From: Hyphochytrium catenoides | Taxonomy: Eukaryota > Sar > Hyphochytriomycetes > Hyphochytriales > Hyphochytriaceae | NCBI GenBank assembly: GCA_900088475.1 | Contig: FLMG01004468.1 | Coordinates: 1-29,723 of the forward strand | Direction of reading: 5' to 3' | DNA: 29,723 nucleotides | Shown here: positions 11,737-22,300 of the stretch, piece by piece | How the letters are laid out: each line of letters begins with the position of its first letter | Numbering within the stretch: the stretch's first letter is position 1 | Program-made: the position numbers and the translations under genes | Notes under the pieces: generated by a model | The model's database searches: none | What the model was told of the DNA's origin: nothing | What the model saw: only the letters and a program-made list of their open reading frames with translations

Positions 11737-12067
11737 TAGATCACCATGTGGTCTATGTCTGTGCCACCTGTGCTAGCCTTTTGAAAGAACCGATGGGTCT
11801 AGCCATCACGGAGACCTTGATCTTTGTGCTCAGACGCAATGGCAGGACCACCCCTGTCTTTGGCAGTTGTGGCACAGGGAGTTGGGGAGGCTGAGCTTTA
11901 AGTTCTCAAGCAAGTCTCCTAACCGGCAGGCTAGGGAGCAGGGCATGTAGAGACTACCTCGGCGTAAAGGGGCCACGCCAAGGGCGAAGGATGTCGCTTT
12001 GTCTGGGATATAATAGTTAATTAATTGACCAACATGATGTCTCAGTATTCTGCTGTGACTACGTAAC
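11737..12067. other. Convergent intergenic region between CFAP69 and pyruvate kinase
   Basis: This 331-base stretch lies between the two stop codons of convergent genes and must hold both 3' untranslated regions. I see no open frame of interest, no RNA gene and no canonical AATAAA on either strand. A short AT-rich patch (ttaattaattga) lies near 12017. Confidence 0.6.
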
Positions 12068-14379
12068 TCAGGCCTTTTCTATTCTGAAGGTGGCTGGTGC
12101 AGAACCTGCTGCGCCGTCTTTCTCTGACTCGAGTACTAGCACCACTTCTCCCTGTCTGCAATATCCTGCCTCTTTGGCATATGAGATGGCATCCTCTGGA
12201 GAGGGAGTGGCTGGAGAGCTAAAGTTATAAAGGGGCATCACGGCGCGGAAGAGCTGCAGGTGGCGGCCCATCTTCGGCTCATCTACCAAAGTGACCACAG
12301 GGACCTGGATTGAGATAAAGGACATAGAGACAGAGGTTAGAAGGACGTGGCTTGAAATAGCAAGAAGGGGCCTCAATAGCGAAAGAGATGGAACCCATAA
12401 ATGATAGTCAAGGAAGCCACACAAAGAAAGCGATACTTTACAAGAAAAAAAATGGCAGAGAGAGTGGGCCAGAGACAAAGACGGGAACTTACCACTGGTC
12501 TCTGCTTAGCGATGGCCCTGGTCATGGCTCCATTGTCATCGCCAATCACAATAACGCACGCGGCGTTCACATTCTTTGCCGTGCTGACAGCTGAGGCGCA
12601 TACGGCTTCCAGCGTGGAGGACGGGCTAGCTGGGCCGGTGATCCTTCTTTGCCTGAGATAACCTTGCGCCACGAGCTCATCCGTCTCTTTCAGCACTTTG
12701 ATCATGGTCCCAACAGATTCTGCTGGATACTTCCCTTGTGCGCTCTCTCCGCTCAGCATCACAGCATCAGTTCCGTCTAGCACTGCATTACCAACATCGC
12801 AGATCTGTGTGGATCATGATTAGTTCTCCGAAGGCAAAAGCGCAAAAAGACAAGGAAACGCCAGGAATACGGAGAGATCAACGGATTCCGGAGACACAGG
12901 GACTTGAAGGGAGTGCGTCGACCCAAGCAAAAATAGAATCGGAGGAGGAGCCCAGCAGGAAGCTCAACCGAAGACGGTAAGACCGAGGTGCTAAGACCCC
13001 GTATCCGTAGCTATTCGCAGACTTCCACGACGAGAAAGAGCTATAGCCAAGCCTACCTCTGCTCTGGTTGGCCTAGGGTTCTTCATCATAGTCTCAAGCA
13101 TCTGGGTTGCCACAATGACAGGCTTCCCCACCTGGTTGCAGCGCTCAACTATCCACTTCTGAGCAGCGAAGACCTTCTCCAGAGGGATCTCCACTCCCAG
13201 GTCTCCTCTAGCGACCATAATGCCGTCGGAAACCTCAAGGATCTCTTCAAACTTCTCCATTCCCTTCAAATGGACAAAGGAGCCAACAGAGTTTTCAGTC
13301 GTTCCCCTCTTTCCCAGTCGTTCTATTGCAGCGCGTCTCGTACCTCGGTGCTTTCAATCTTGGAGATGACCAAGGGGCGCTTGTACTCTTTCCCATGCTT
13401 TTCTGAAGCAATCTTATCTACATATTCCTTAATAGCTGTCACATCCGAGGCTGAGCGGACGAAGGAGGCTGCAATATAGTCCAAGTCGTGCTCGATGCCC
13501 CAGCGAAGGTCAGTTCTAGAGGAGTGAAGAGGGGTTAATAGTCCGGTAGAAAATGTGAGCCTGTCACATTGAACTGACCTGTCCTTATCTGTCAGTGCAG
13601 GAAGATCCACAGAGGTTCCTGGAAGGTTGACACCCTTCTTTCTGCCTAGAGTACCAGTGTTCATGACCCTGCAGTAGACGTTGGTGCCCTCCACTCGCAG
13701 AACTGAGAGCCGGATAAGCCCGTCATCTAGCAGCACGGTGCCCCCAGCCTTCATCACCTTGGCGAGGTTAGGGTAGTTGATGTAGATGCACTCCGCAGTG
13801 CCCTTGTCCGCCCACTCCTTATCCGTTGTAAGACGAATCTCCTTCCCGCTCTCCAGCAGAACATCCTTAGTTACCAGGCTACCAGTTCGGATCTCTGGGC
13901 CCTGAGTGTCGAGCAGGATAGCCCGCATGTTGAAGTCCTTACCCTTGCTAGCGTGGAAGCCAGGATAGCTCCTAAGGTTCGTNNNNNNNNNNNNNNNNNN
14001 NNNNNNNNNNNNNNNNNNNNNNGCTGTGTCTTACGGAGCAAAGCTTCTTCATAGGTGGCATGGGAGAAGTTGATACGCATCACCTTCAGCCCTTCTTCAC
14101 ACAGCTTGTGAAGCATGGGCTGCTGCTCAGAGACGGGACCTATGGTTGCGACGATCTTCGTTAAGGTGTTGTTGGAGTCCTCGAAATGCTTCAGAACCTG
14201 CGCGACAAAGAGATTAATCATCCGGTAGACTTCGAAGGTAATGCAACTACGGCGACTGCTCTTACCTTGGATTCTGATACGAGAGCGTTATACTTCCGCA
14301 CAAAGGCGCCAGGTGCACGCCTTGGGAGGGCCGCAGAGGCCAGGCGGCCCGCAGAAAGGAACTTCATGAGGCTGGACAT
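12068..14379 (-). CDS. Pyruvate kinase, probably mitochondrial; interrupted by an assembly gap
   Basis: Pyruvate kinase makes pyruvate and ATP from phosphoenolpyruvate and ADP, the last step of glycolysis. Minus-strand exons: 14379-14266, 14197-14023 (runs into the gap), 13982-13579, 13515-13344, 13263-13057, 12804-12493, 12304-12068; about 540-550 residues. Visible motifs: [27 protein letters not shown] (metal and phosphate ligands), VISKIES (catalytic Lys), [21 protein letters not shown] (substrate Thr), [17 protein letters not shown] and [14 protein letters not shown]. The C-terminal allosteric domain is present. The first ATG gives a 38-residue leader starting [14 protein letters not shown], rich in Arg, Ala and Ser and free of acidic residues until its end, which suits a mitochondrial presequence. 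A plastid leader would normally begin with a signal peptide in a heterokont alga. The 40 N at 13983-14022 fall between LLRKTQ and TNLRSYPGF. Literal N counting shifts the frame, so the gap length is not exact or hides an intron. Confidence 0.95.
13983..14022. other. Assembly gap (40 N)
   Basis: Forty consecutive N inside the pyruvate kinase gene. Conserved family sequence continues on both sides with almost nothing missing. The coding frame to its right on the minus strand does not match the frame to its left if the N are counted literally. Confidence 0.99.
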
Positions 14380-15635
14380 GGCGGACGCAAGTGGCTTGAG
14401 AGCTCGCGTTGCTGGTGGGAGTACGAGGAGGAAGGTGACTTCGAACAATGCAATGAGCCTCGCGACGATGTGCCACCTTGACGGTTCAACTTCTTGAGAT
14501 CTCTCTCTGCTGGGCTGGCGGCCCTGACGCTTGAACAGGCCGAAGGGCCTGCTACAAAGCAGCAGCAACAAAGCAGAAGGAAAAGGCTGCTGCAAGAGGG
14601 AGAGGATGTCTGTAGCAGGGGTGAGACAGTATATGAAAGAGTTACATTTGTTCTAAAATAGCGTGTGTGAGAGTGAGAGACAGAGTGAGTGCGAGATGTG
14701 AACGCGAGAGGAGGAGGGAGGATTGATGGTTCGGCACTTTTCTGGCTGGTTGGCGGGCAGGGCGAGGGAGGAGCTCTCCCACACCTGAGGAGGGGACGTT
14801 CCCCACCTGTTAAATTCCCATAATGTCCAGTATATACCCTACCTGTCTGTATTTATCCGGTATTTACCGGGTCAATACATTTTCATGCTAGGTATACCCA
14901 TAACAACCATATCTACAGCCTCCAGAAAAGGTCGTCAATTTGTTATTTATCGTTATAAACAAAGGCGGGAACGTTATCCTGGGCGACCATCGGGGGTTGG
15001 GGGTTGGGTGGGACCGTCGCCCTTCCCCATCAGAATCCTGTTGTCGTTTGATTCCCTCTCTATCTTCCCCTTGGCTAATCCTTTGATGGACGGGGAGAGA
15101 GGAAGCCCCTTGTCTGCCTGCTCAGCCGCTTCGCTCTGGCAAGTGACAGATGCACACGACGATGCCTGGGCCCCGGACAGAGGAAGAGCCTGGCTGAAGA
15201 GTGTGCACAAGAGATTTAGAGCCTTACATCCACCGAGTACCAGGGTAGCCTGTAGCCTAATATATATACAAGAGCAGACTGGTGCCGGTTGCACGTGCTT
15301 CTTCAGCAGGCTGCTTTCTTAGTACAAGGTCCCACTTTGGTATGAGAAGCGAATTGGAGGGCCGCCTCAAGACAGGTAGCAGCGCTGTCTCTGCCTGGTG
15401 CGATGACACAAGTTACGTAACTAATAAGCCTCACGAGGCCATTTCACTGCCTTGAGCCGCATAACACTGCTCAGCTGGAAGTCAAAGCTTCACGTCCAGC
15501 CGAGCGGTACTCCCTTTATCGAAAGACAGAGCAGCCAGTGGGGAACAAAGTAGCAATCCCTCGGCGTTTGAGTGTCAGCTCATTCCATTCCAGAACAGCG
15601 CGAAGAGAGGTACTTAGAGGTGGAAGTACAGAGAG
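14380..15635. other. Intergenic region upstream of pyruvate kinase
   Basis: No gene is supported over these 1,256 bases. Near the pyruvate kinase start (about 14655-14720) the plus strand is purine-rich with gtgaga/gagaga units. An AT-rich patch near 14815-14960 stands out from its surroundings and contains a 14-base inverted repeat, ccggta-tt-taccgg, at 14857-14870. The remainder, to the stop of the methyltransferase gene at 15636, holds that gene's 3' flank. Open frames on both strands lack family resemblance. Confidence 0.55.
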
Positions 15636-16592
15636 TTATTCGTCCTCCTCGACTTCAAAAGCCCCAAAAAGATTAGTCCCGTCATCCTCCAACACGTTCG
15701 CCGCGGCCACTCTTGAGGCCAAACGCTGTTCTTTTTTCAGCTCCCTTGCTTTCGCCATCGCTAGGGCATCGTCAGTGTCACGCAGCGCTGACAGATGCGC
15801 TGATGTCAAAGCGCTCGGGTCCAGCTCAAACTTGCCCCGCGTGTCTGACTGTGCCATCCGCCGCTGACTGTAGCCCGCAGCCCTGGAGAAGTGGTACATG
15901 GCAATGCTGGACGCAATGACCATGCCAAGCTTGGTAGTGCCGAAACTGACTCTCGTCTGCGAAAAGGTTGGCAAGTGGACAAAGCTATCACAGATATCCA
16001 GCTGTTCCTTAGTCAGGATGCCTGTCTATGAGAGAAAGGAAGCCCCTCAGCATCACAACTAAAAAAGCGCTTCACTATCCACCTCTCTAAGCCCGTCCGA
16101 CTCACCTCATTTGGCACTAAGAAGCCAACACGGCCCTTGAAGTTGGCGTGATCAACACCTGCGCAGTAAACAGAGAGCTAGCCTTTAGTTCCTATCCACA
16201 AAGGCTCCTAGACGGTAGGAGGAGAAGCTTTACGTGTTGAGCGCCCAGGAATGGCTTGGATACCGATGACGGTGTAACCTCTGTCGACGCTGAGGTAGAG
16301 CTTGGCCTCCTTATAACTTGGGAGGCAGGTGATTTTCACATATTTCTGTGCGCCGTGTGCGCCATGAGTTCCGAACTTTTGGCTTCCGACTGTGTCAGGA
16401 TGACATGGTAGCCAGTCAGATCCCGCACGGCAGGGAAAAGATAAAACGTAGCCACTAACCGACGATAACCTCGGCACAATTGAAAGCTGAGGCGCTTCGA
16501 ATCAGCGAGCCGAGATTCCGCTTGCCGCTGGAGTTTGAAAGTATGAGCACCTGGGCAGACGGGAAAAAGCTACTCACTTGTTCTTCTGCCAT
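15636..16592 (-). CDS. SpoU/TrmH-family RNA 2'-O-methyltransferase, divergent
   Basis: Members use S-adenosylmethionine to methylate ribose 2'-OH in tRNA or rRNA through a trefoil-knot (SPOUT) fold; the target here cannot be told. Minus-strand exons: 16592-16460, 16389-16234, 16158-16106, 16025-15636; 243 residues if 16577-16551 is coding, 234 if that 27-base stretch is an intron. The start is the first ATG of the frame (MAEEQ). Motif 1 is present (KRNLGSLIRSASAF), followed by FGTHGAHG as in an algal/plant branch of the family. Motif 2 reads FLVPNETGIL where the family has GNEGxGL. Motif 3 reads TTKLGMVIASSIAMYHF where the family has SLNVxVAxSI, so its Asn is replaced by Gly. The C-terminus carries a 60-70 residue extension that is helical and charged and ends in an acidic tail (EVEEDE). 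Catalytic competence is uncertain. It is divergent from the PIG-F gene, 557 bases apart. Confidence 0.85.
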
Positions 16593-17149
16593 ATCCACCG
16601 CACTGGCACCGGCGTCAGCATGCGGCAAGCGCGTAGTCAAGCTCTCCGGCGTCCAATGCTATGGACGTGCTGCCAGGAGGTTGGTCAATGCCCGTTATTA
16701 GTAACGGGTCTGCAGCAGCGGCTGATGATTGGCATGCGTGGTGCTTGCCGCTGGAGGAGAAGGCCGAAGACTGGCTCCAGAAACTCTGAAACCCTGACGG
16801 CAATAATCTGTAGACATTTCACGTCCAGAGCCGGGGCCGGTAACGGCCTTAAAGCCGCTAAGATAAACAGCTTTGTAAATAAAGTGAAAACTGGGAAGAA
16901 GAGCTTCACTGCTCCGTCTCACCTTGACCTCAGTGAGTGAAAGACAGTGATGAGAGCGCTGTTTATCGGCTTCCATGAGCTCCATGGACTGTATGAGCGT
17001 CAATCCCCTCAGCTGTCTGATAAAGAGTCTCAAGCGCCGCCGAAGGACTAGGCCAGCGTGTTGTCCATCAGGAAAAGGGTCTGCTTCCTGAGGTGCGGTG
17101 GGCACCAAACCTCTCATATCCTGGCACAAGTGAGATCTCGACCTCGGCT
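16593..17149. promoter_or_regulatory. Divergent intergenic region between the methyltransferase and PIG-F genes
   Basis: The two start codons face away from each other across 557 bases, so both promoters must lie here. I see no TATA box, no GA/CT tract like those upstream of other genes in the window, and no supported gene. The short open frames on both strands have no family resemblance. Confidence 0.5.
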
Positions 17150-18127
17150 ATGCGCTGGCACGAAGAGCCCACCCTCCTGCCCATTTTCCTGGCGCTGAAT
17201 GCTATCGTCGGAGTTCTGGTTGTTCCTAAAGTTGTCAGGTCATTGTTCACGCAGTTGATTTCACCTATAGCTAGGACTAAGGACCCACTGACAGGTCCCA
17301 TGCAAAGTCCCTTGAGCAGGAGATTGAAGCCACGCTTACGTGCGCGGTCTGCTGGCTGATGCCAACAAACTTCTTATTATGCCATTATTTTCTCAAAGGA
17401 AGCCGCAAGGTTTATACCGCTGTCTAGAGCTTCTAGAACTCCCGTGCATGCAATGCATCTAACTGACCGCCACTTTTAGACTCCTACCACTGCTGGTCCT
17501 GTGCATCTCTACCGGCTTTGCGTCATTGCACTCGGATCTGTCTTCATACACATCAGTGTCGTCATGTTTGGCGCCCCAGTTCTAGAGTACGTCTTTATCC
17601 TTGTGGGCAGATCTCGTTCATGTCAAACGGCTTGACCCAACTCTTTATGCAGCCTCTGGAGGAAGACTTTGTTACTTTCCCTGCTCTTGGCCTCTGTCAC
17701 CTTTCTGCCTGCTGCCTTTATAGCAGGACCCGAATGGCAACAGTGGAAGAGGCTTTTCTTTGAGTTGCGGTAAGTGATAAGTGATGCGACTATCTGTTCA
17801 GGCGGCCACCGTTTTACTGATACTACCTTAGCTTTATTGCCAATGAGGAGCGGGCAGCTGTGGTCACCTTCTTTGCGGGACTCTTTGGCTGCTACGTTGG
17901 CTCCTTCGTAATCCCTCTTGACTGGGATCGGCCCTGGCAGGTAATGGGGTACGCCAGGCTAAGTGGACACCTTTTCCTCATCTCTTGTCCTATTCTGCCC
18001 CGTGCAGGCCTGGCCAGTCTCATGCGTTTATGGAATCTTAGGTGGTCTACTAGTAGGGGCAGTAGGTAATGCAGGAGCCATGGTCATGTCAAAGGCTGCT
18101 CGAGGTGTCAAACGTGCCAAAGCTTGA
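17150..18127 (+). CDS. PIGF: PIG-F, membrane subunit of GPI ethanolamine-phosphate transfer
   Basis: PIG-F is an ER membrane protein that stabilises PIG-O and PIG-G (GPI7), which add ethanolamine phosphate to GPI-anchor mannoses. Supported exons: a first exon from 17150, then 17480-17586, 17653-17769, 17832-17940 and 18008-18127. The strongest match is the family hallmark IPLDWDRPWQ followed by AWPVSCVYGILGG; FGAPVLD and GPEWQQWKRLF also match in order. Six or so hydrophobic segments are visible, such as LLPIFLALNAIVGVLVV near the start, CVIALGSVFIHISVVMFG and TLLLSLLLASVTFLPAAFI. It ends in a short basic tail (SKAARGVKRAKA), common in ER proteins. The start at 17150 is the first ATG of the frame. 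The first junction is unresolved: the exon at 17480 needs a phase-0 donor, and the late GT sites in exon 1 are phase 1 or 2. A small missed exon in 17360-17470 or a GC donor is possible. Confidence 0.88.
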
Positions 18128-18810
18128 GGTCTAAAAGTTCTCTGAGAGCGGGTGACCCTAGAGATGCCGCTCGAGCATCAGCGAACGCAGTCATAAAAAG
18201 TTAATTTCCTGGGTTGCGGAAGAGGGTCAAGTACTGGCCCTAGCTGTAAGACGCAATCGAGCTGGACTGGCACAAAGGGACGTGACTTCAAAGTTCCTCG
18301 CAAGTAATCAAGAGTGAACCTCAAAATGCTCGCTCATGCCGACCTGATGACCCGTCACGTTAATCAGCCATTCATGTCCCTCTGTCCGCCCGCGAAAGCT
18401 CTGACCACCTAGCGAGCTCCCGAACGCCAGCTCTCTTATGTTCTAAAAGACGGGCCCTGGCGCGTGACTGTGCCGTTCCGGGCACTGCTCTGACAGGTGA
18501 CGGTGAGGGTGGCCGCGGCCCTGAGATGAGTCAGGGAGCTGGCGGTTCCTAAAGATGAAAGTCCAATCCCCAAAACACATATGTACGGGACGATACAGAC
18601 CTTCCCCTGGAGTGTGCTCATCAGCCCTCTCCAATGTATTGTAGCCCGTGCGCTAAATGTCTAAGTGTATACCGTTTATTAAGCCCAAGGGCGGAGAAGT
18701 CGGGGGTAACATAGATGATTGGGGTCTGGAGTAGAGGTCTGAGCAGGCACACCTCGAAAGGACATGGACGCCAAGTCCGTTGCCCCGCCAGCGCACTCTC
18801 ACACCTTCCT

Positions 18811-18940
18811 GTCTCTCTCTCTTTCTCTCTCTTCTCTTTCTCTCTTTCTCTCTTCTCGCTCTCTCTCCTCTCTCTCTTCTCTCTCCCTTCTCTTCTCTCT
18901 CCCTTCTCTTCTCTCTCCCTTCTCTTCTCTCTCCCTCTCA
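18811..18940. repeat. CT-rich polypyrimidine tract upstream of the dynein gene
   Basis: About 130 bases nearly all C and T on the plus strand, made of ctctct, tttctc and cttctc units. It lies 400-535 bases upstream of the dynein-2 start codon. Confidence 0.9.
18885..18932. repeat. Three perfect copies of a 16-base CT-rich unit
   Basis: The unit cccttctcttctctct occurs three times without mismatch at 18885-18900, 18901-18916 and 18917-18932, then decays. The perfect identity suggests recent slippage or expansion within the larger CT tract. Confidence 0.9.
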
Positions 18941-19346
18941 TCAGCTGGCTGCCTCGCTCTCCAACTCTCTTGCTCTGTCTCTTCTCTCTCTCCTTGGTTC
19001 CCTTTTCTTCTTTCTTCTACAGTAGCGTCTGTCCGGGTTCTCCATGCAGCCAACCCGCATCGTCTCTCTCTTTCTGTTGATTATCCCGGCACTCTCCTAG
19101 TCCCTAGCATCCAGGAAACATCCGATCGGCCGGCAAGGGACCAATAAGTGGAAGCGGAGACCCTTCTTGAGCCTGAGTTCTCCGTGGCACCAGGATCGCC
19201 CCGGTCGTTGGATATTCCCGCAGTATTTGCACCTTTGAGACTCTCCTAGCCTACCCTGTGAAGGTATTCTGTCCAGGCCCATGATTCGACCCTAGAACGT
19301 ACCAGAGCAAGCAAACACTGGGCCTGAGTGGCTCCATCTCTGACAA

Positions 19347-22300
19347 ATGGCTGAGTCCGCGCGGCAGTTGATTGTAAACTCGATTCTCAGCCTGTCGGGA
19401 GGCAGTGGCGACACCTCTCTGGAGAAGTCTTTCATAGACAACAAGAGCATTGCCCAGTTCTTGGACGACCCAGAGTGAGTAGCATTTATTGTCAGGGTGC
19501 CGCCTAATTTTCCGTCTAATCGAGGTACCAACTCCTTCGCGGCGTGCAGAGCGCAGACTTTGCAGGCCCATGTGCGGAAGTCCCCTGCGGATGGGATTGA
19601 GGTGGAGTTGGCACTGGGGAGCGATGTTAAGCCTAAGGAAAGCTGCATAAAGGTCATTCACTTTAGCAAACTAAAGGCGGAGAAGGTAGACAAGACGAAC
19701 TACAACGGACTTGTGCAGGTATGAAGGTGACAGTGCCGTCAAACGTACTAAGCCAGGAAGAATGGTTAATGGTACAGAGAATTTGGAAAGAGGGCAGAGA
19801 GAGACACAAGGATTAGAGAGGACTGCAAGGGAAAGGGATAGGAAGGTGTAGGTTGTGCTAAAGAGCTGATGATGAGGTCCTGCTAAGACAGTTCTCTGCT
19901 TCTCCGCGGTTGCGTCATTTGATGTCACGCCAATCTCTCTCAGGTTGTGACGTTCAATCAAAGTCCCCTGCAGAACCTATACAATGTCATTCACAACGTC
20001 TATGCACCTCTGCTACTAAAAGCCAGCGGGTCGGAAAAGTTCCCTCTGTCTCTGCAGGATCTGCTCAAGCAGCTGGACGACGGGCTCACCGGAGCCCTAA
20101 AGCAAGGCGATGGACAGGGCTCGGAGACAGACCAACTCGCCAGCATCCTTACTCCAGTCGACGAGTTTGAATACTGGGAAGCCAACGCCACTGGCCGCAA
20201 TCGTGAGCGGGCTAGAAAATTCATTGACGCTTTTGATCCTGTAAGGACTCGGTTTGAGAAGTTTGATACCCTGTCTAGCAGCCAGCTCAAGGAACTCCTA
20301 GACGATACGCAGAATGCTCTCGAAGATGTTTGGAGGGCCGATCTTGCTTCGACGGCACGATATCCTCAGCAGCGTATGATCCATCTGATGACTCTGATTT
20401 CCGGCCAGATAAGCCGGTATGTCCAGAAATGTCTGCAGGGGAAGGACATCTGGACGTCGGCGCTCAATGAAACGAGACCAGTCATCCGTGATGGGCTCTC
20501 GGTCTGTGAGAAATGGCTTCATATTGAGGAGGATCTGACGGCCACCTACTGGCCAGGCTTTGAGGAGCATCCGTGGGAAGGACCAGGGGTGCAGGACAAA
20601 TACCTCCAGGGTTTCAAGAAGCGCTTGGAGGAGATCTTAAAGGTCCGCGTCCTGCATGATGAGTTGTTGAGCCTCCTTACGTCAGCGGAGCAAGAAAGTC
20701 TGCAGGTTTCAAGCTCTTTTTCATCGTTTGAAGGCATAGACCCGCTGAAGTACAGCCCCTACTCTGAGGCGCTTTGGCAACAAGCTGTAAAGGAGTATGA
20801 GGCCAAGCTGGGCCCCTTGGAAACACAGATAGCTTCCAACCTCAGGAAGCAAATAGGGAGTCTGAAGGACCGCCCCCTTTTGCTCTTGAAGGAGTTTCAG
20901 AAGTTTGGGAACCTCCTCAGCAGGCGGCAGATTTCTCAAGAGCTGACACCTGAGAGAGAGGCTCTCCTCACCCAACTGCACGAGTACCTGACTAAGCTTG
21001 AGGGCCGGTATGAGGTGGAGTGTGAGAGTAGTGGTGAATCGTCTAGCTCCCTGTTAGGCAAGAACTTCTCTCCTACAGTTAACAAGATTGTATGGGCTCA
21101 ACAATTGCACAGTCGGCTGAAGTCTCTATCATCATCAGCCAGGCAAGTTCTTGAGGGGCTACCAGCATACAAAGACTTCTCACAGTCTTGTGAGTCCCTT
21201 ATATCTCGGACCGCTGGCACCGTTAACGACGAAGTCCGGCGGTGGCAAAGGCACGTGGAAGAGACGATAAAGGATGAGGATCTGTCCTTCGACGTCCGTG
21301 GTCGGCTTATGGAGATAGACAAAGAAGGAAATCTAGTGGTGAACTACAGCGAGAAGCTGGTGACGCTGTTGAGAGATGTAAGGCAGCTCTCTGAACTGTC
21401 GGCTGCCGCTGACAGTAAATCTGCATGGGTGACGCCTAAGATACGCAATGTGGCAGATGAAGGAGAGCGATTCTATCGCTACGGGGTGATGCTCAAGAAG
21501 GTGGCTAACTATTATAACACTATGGAGAGCCAGATTATCATCACTCAACGGGATCTTTTGCTGGAGCCTTTGCTTGCCTTTGAGGAAGTAGTCAACAACC
21601 CGAGCGTCAGTAAGAAAGGTAAAAGCGTCACCTGGAGCGATCCAGGAGAGTGCGAGAAGTACGTGGAAAAGCTTCAGAAAGCGGCTGAGAAGCTCTCTGG
21701 AGAGAACCGTAGGCTTCGTAAGCTTCATATGAAGCTTAACGATGACGTGATCTCTCTTATGAACATTGATCTCCTAAGAAGGAGAGAGCAGTGGAAGGGC
21801 AAGTGGGGAGAGATGAAGGAACATATGTCTTCTCTTTCACGCAAGTACGTTGCCGAGCGCATGACGAAATGGCTTCTGCATTGGGACCATCAGCTGTACA
21901 AGGCTCTGGAAGCAAACTTTAGGTTTGGCCTTGAGACTCTAAATGAGAATTTGCCTGAGATTAAGTGCGAGCTGACTCTCAACCAGCGCAACCTGCAGTT
22001 CAAGCCTCCGCTGGAGGAGCTTCGTAGCACTTATTACAAAGAGATGAAGAAGTTTATCTCCACCCCCAGCCAATTCCCAGGCTTCGGGAACAACCAGGAG
22101 ATATTTAGAAAAATCCCTGACAGAAACGCCGCCAGCATTCTTAATGTCTACGTCAAGGCGGAGTCTCTCTTTGGTCGACTGCAGGACATTAGGGATCAGT
22201 ACGAGGGTTGGGTGCAACTGGCCAGCGTCTCGGACCTTGACAGCTATGTGGAGGAGCGAGTCGTAGAGGTAAATGACTGGGATCTGAACTTTAAAGTTGT

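Larger units (their letters stand above)
18128..19346. other. Intergenic region between PIG-F and the dynein-2 heavy chain
   Basis: No gene is supported over 1,219 bases. The main feature is the CT-rich tract at 18811-18940, which includes a 16-base tandem repeat. Open frames crossing it on both strands are Ser/Leu/Phe or Arg/Glu runs and are artefacts of the repeat. The PIG-F 3' end and the dynein promoter must lie here. Confidence 0.6.

Noticed and set aside
18621-19147. Frames of 80-127 codons across the CT tract on both strands
   Set aside because: Low-complexity translation of the repeat, several overlapping frames at once, no family match.
19475-19495. A 21-base segment with perfect intron ends (gtgagt...gtcag) after dynein exon 1
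   Set aside because: It keeps the frame, but the 75-base intron 19475-19549 with the same donor joins FLDDPE to AQTL, as expected from the family. It warns that consensus ends alone do not prove tiny introns.
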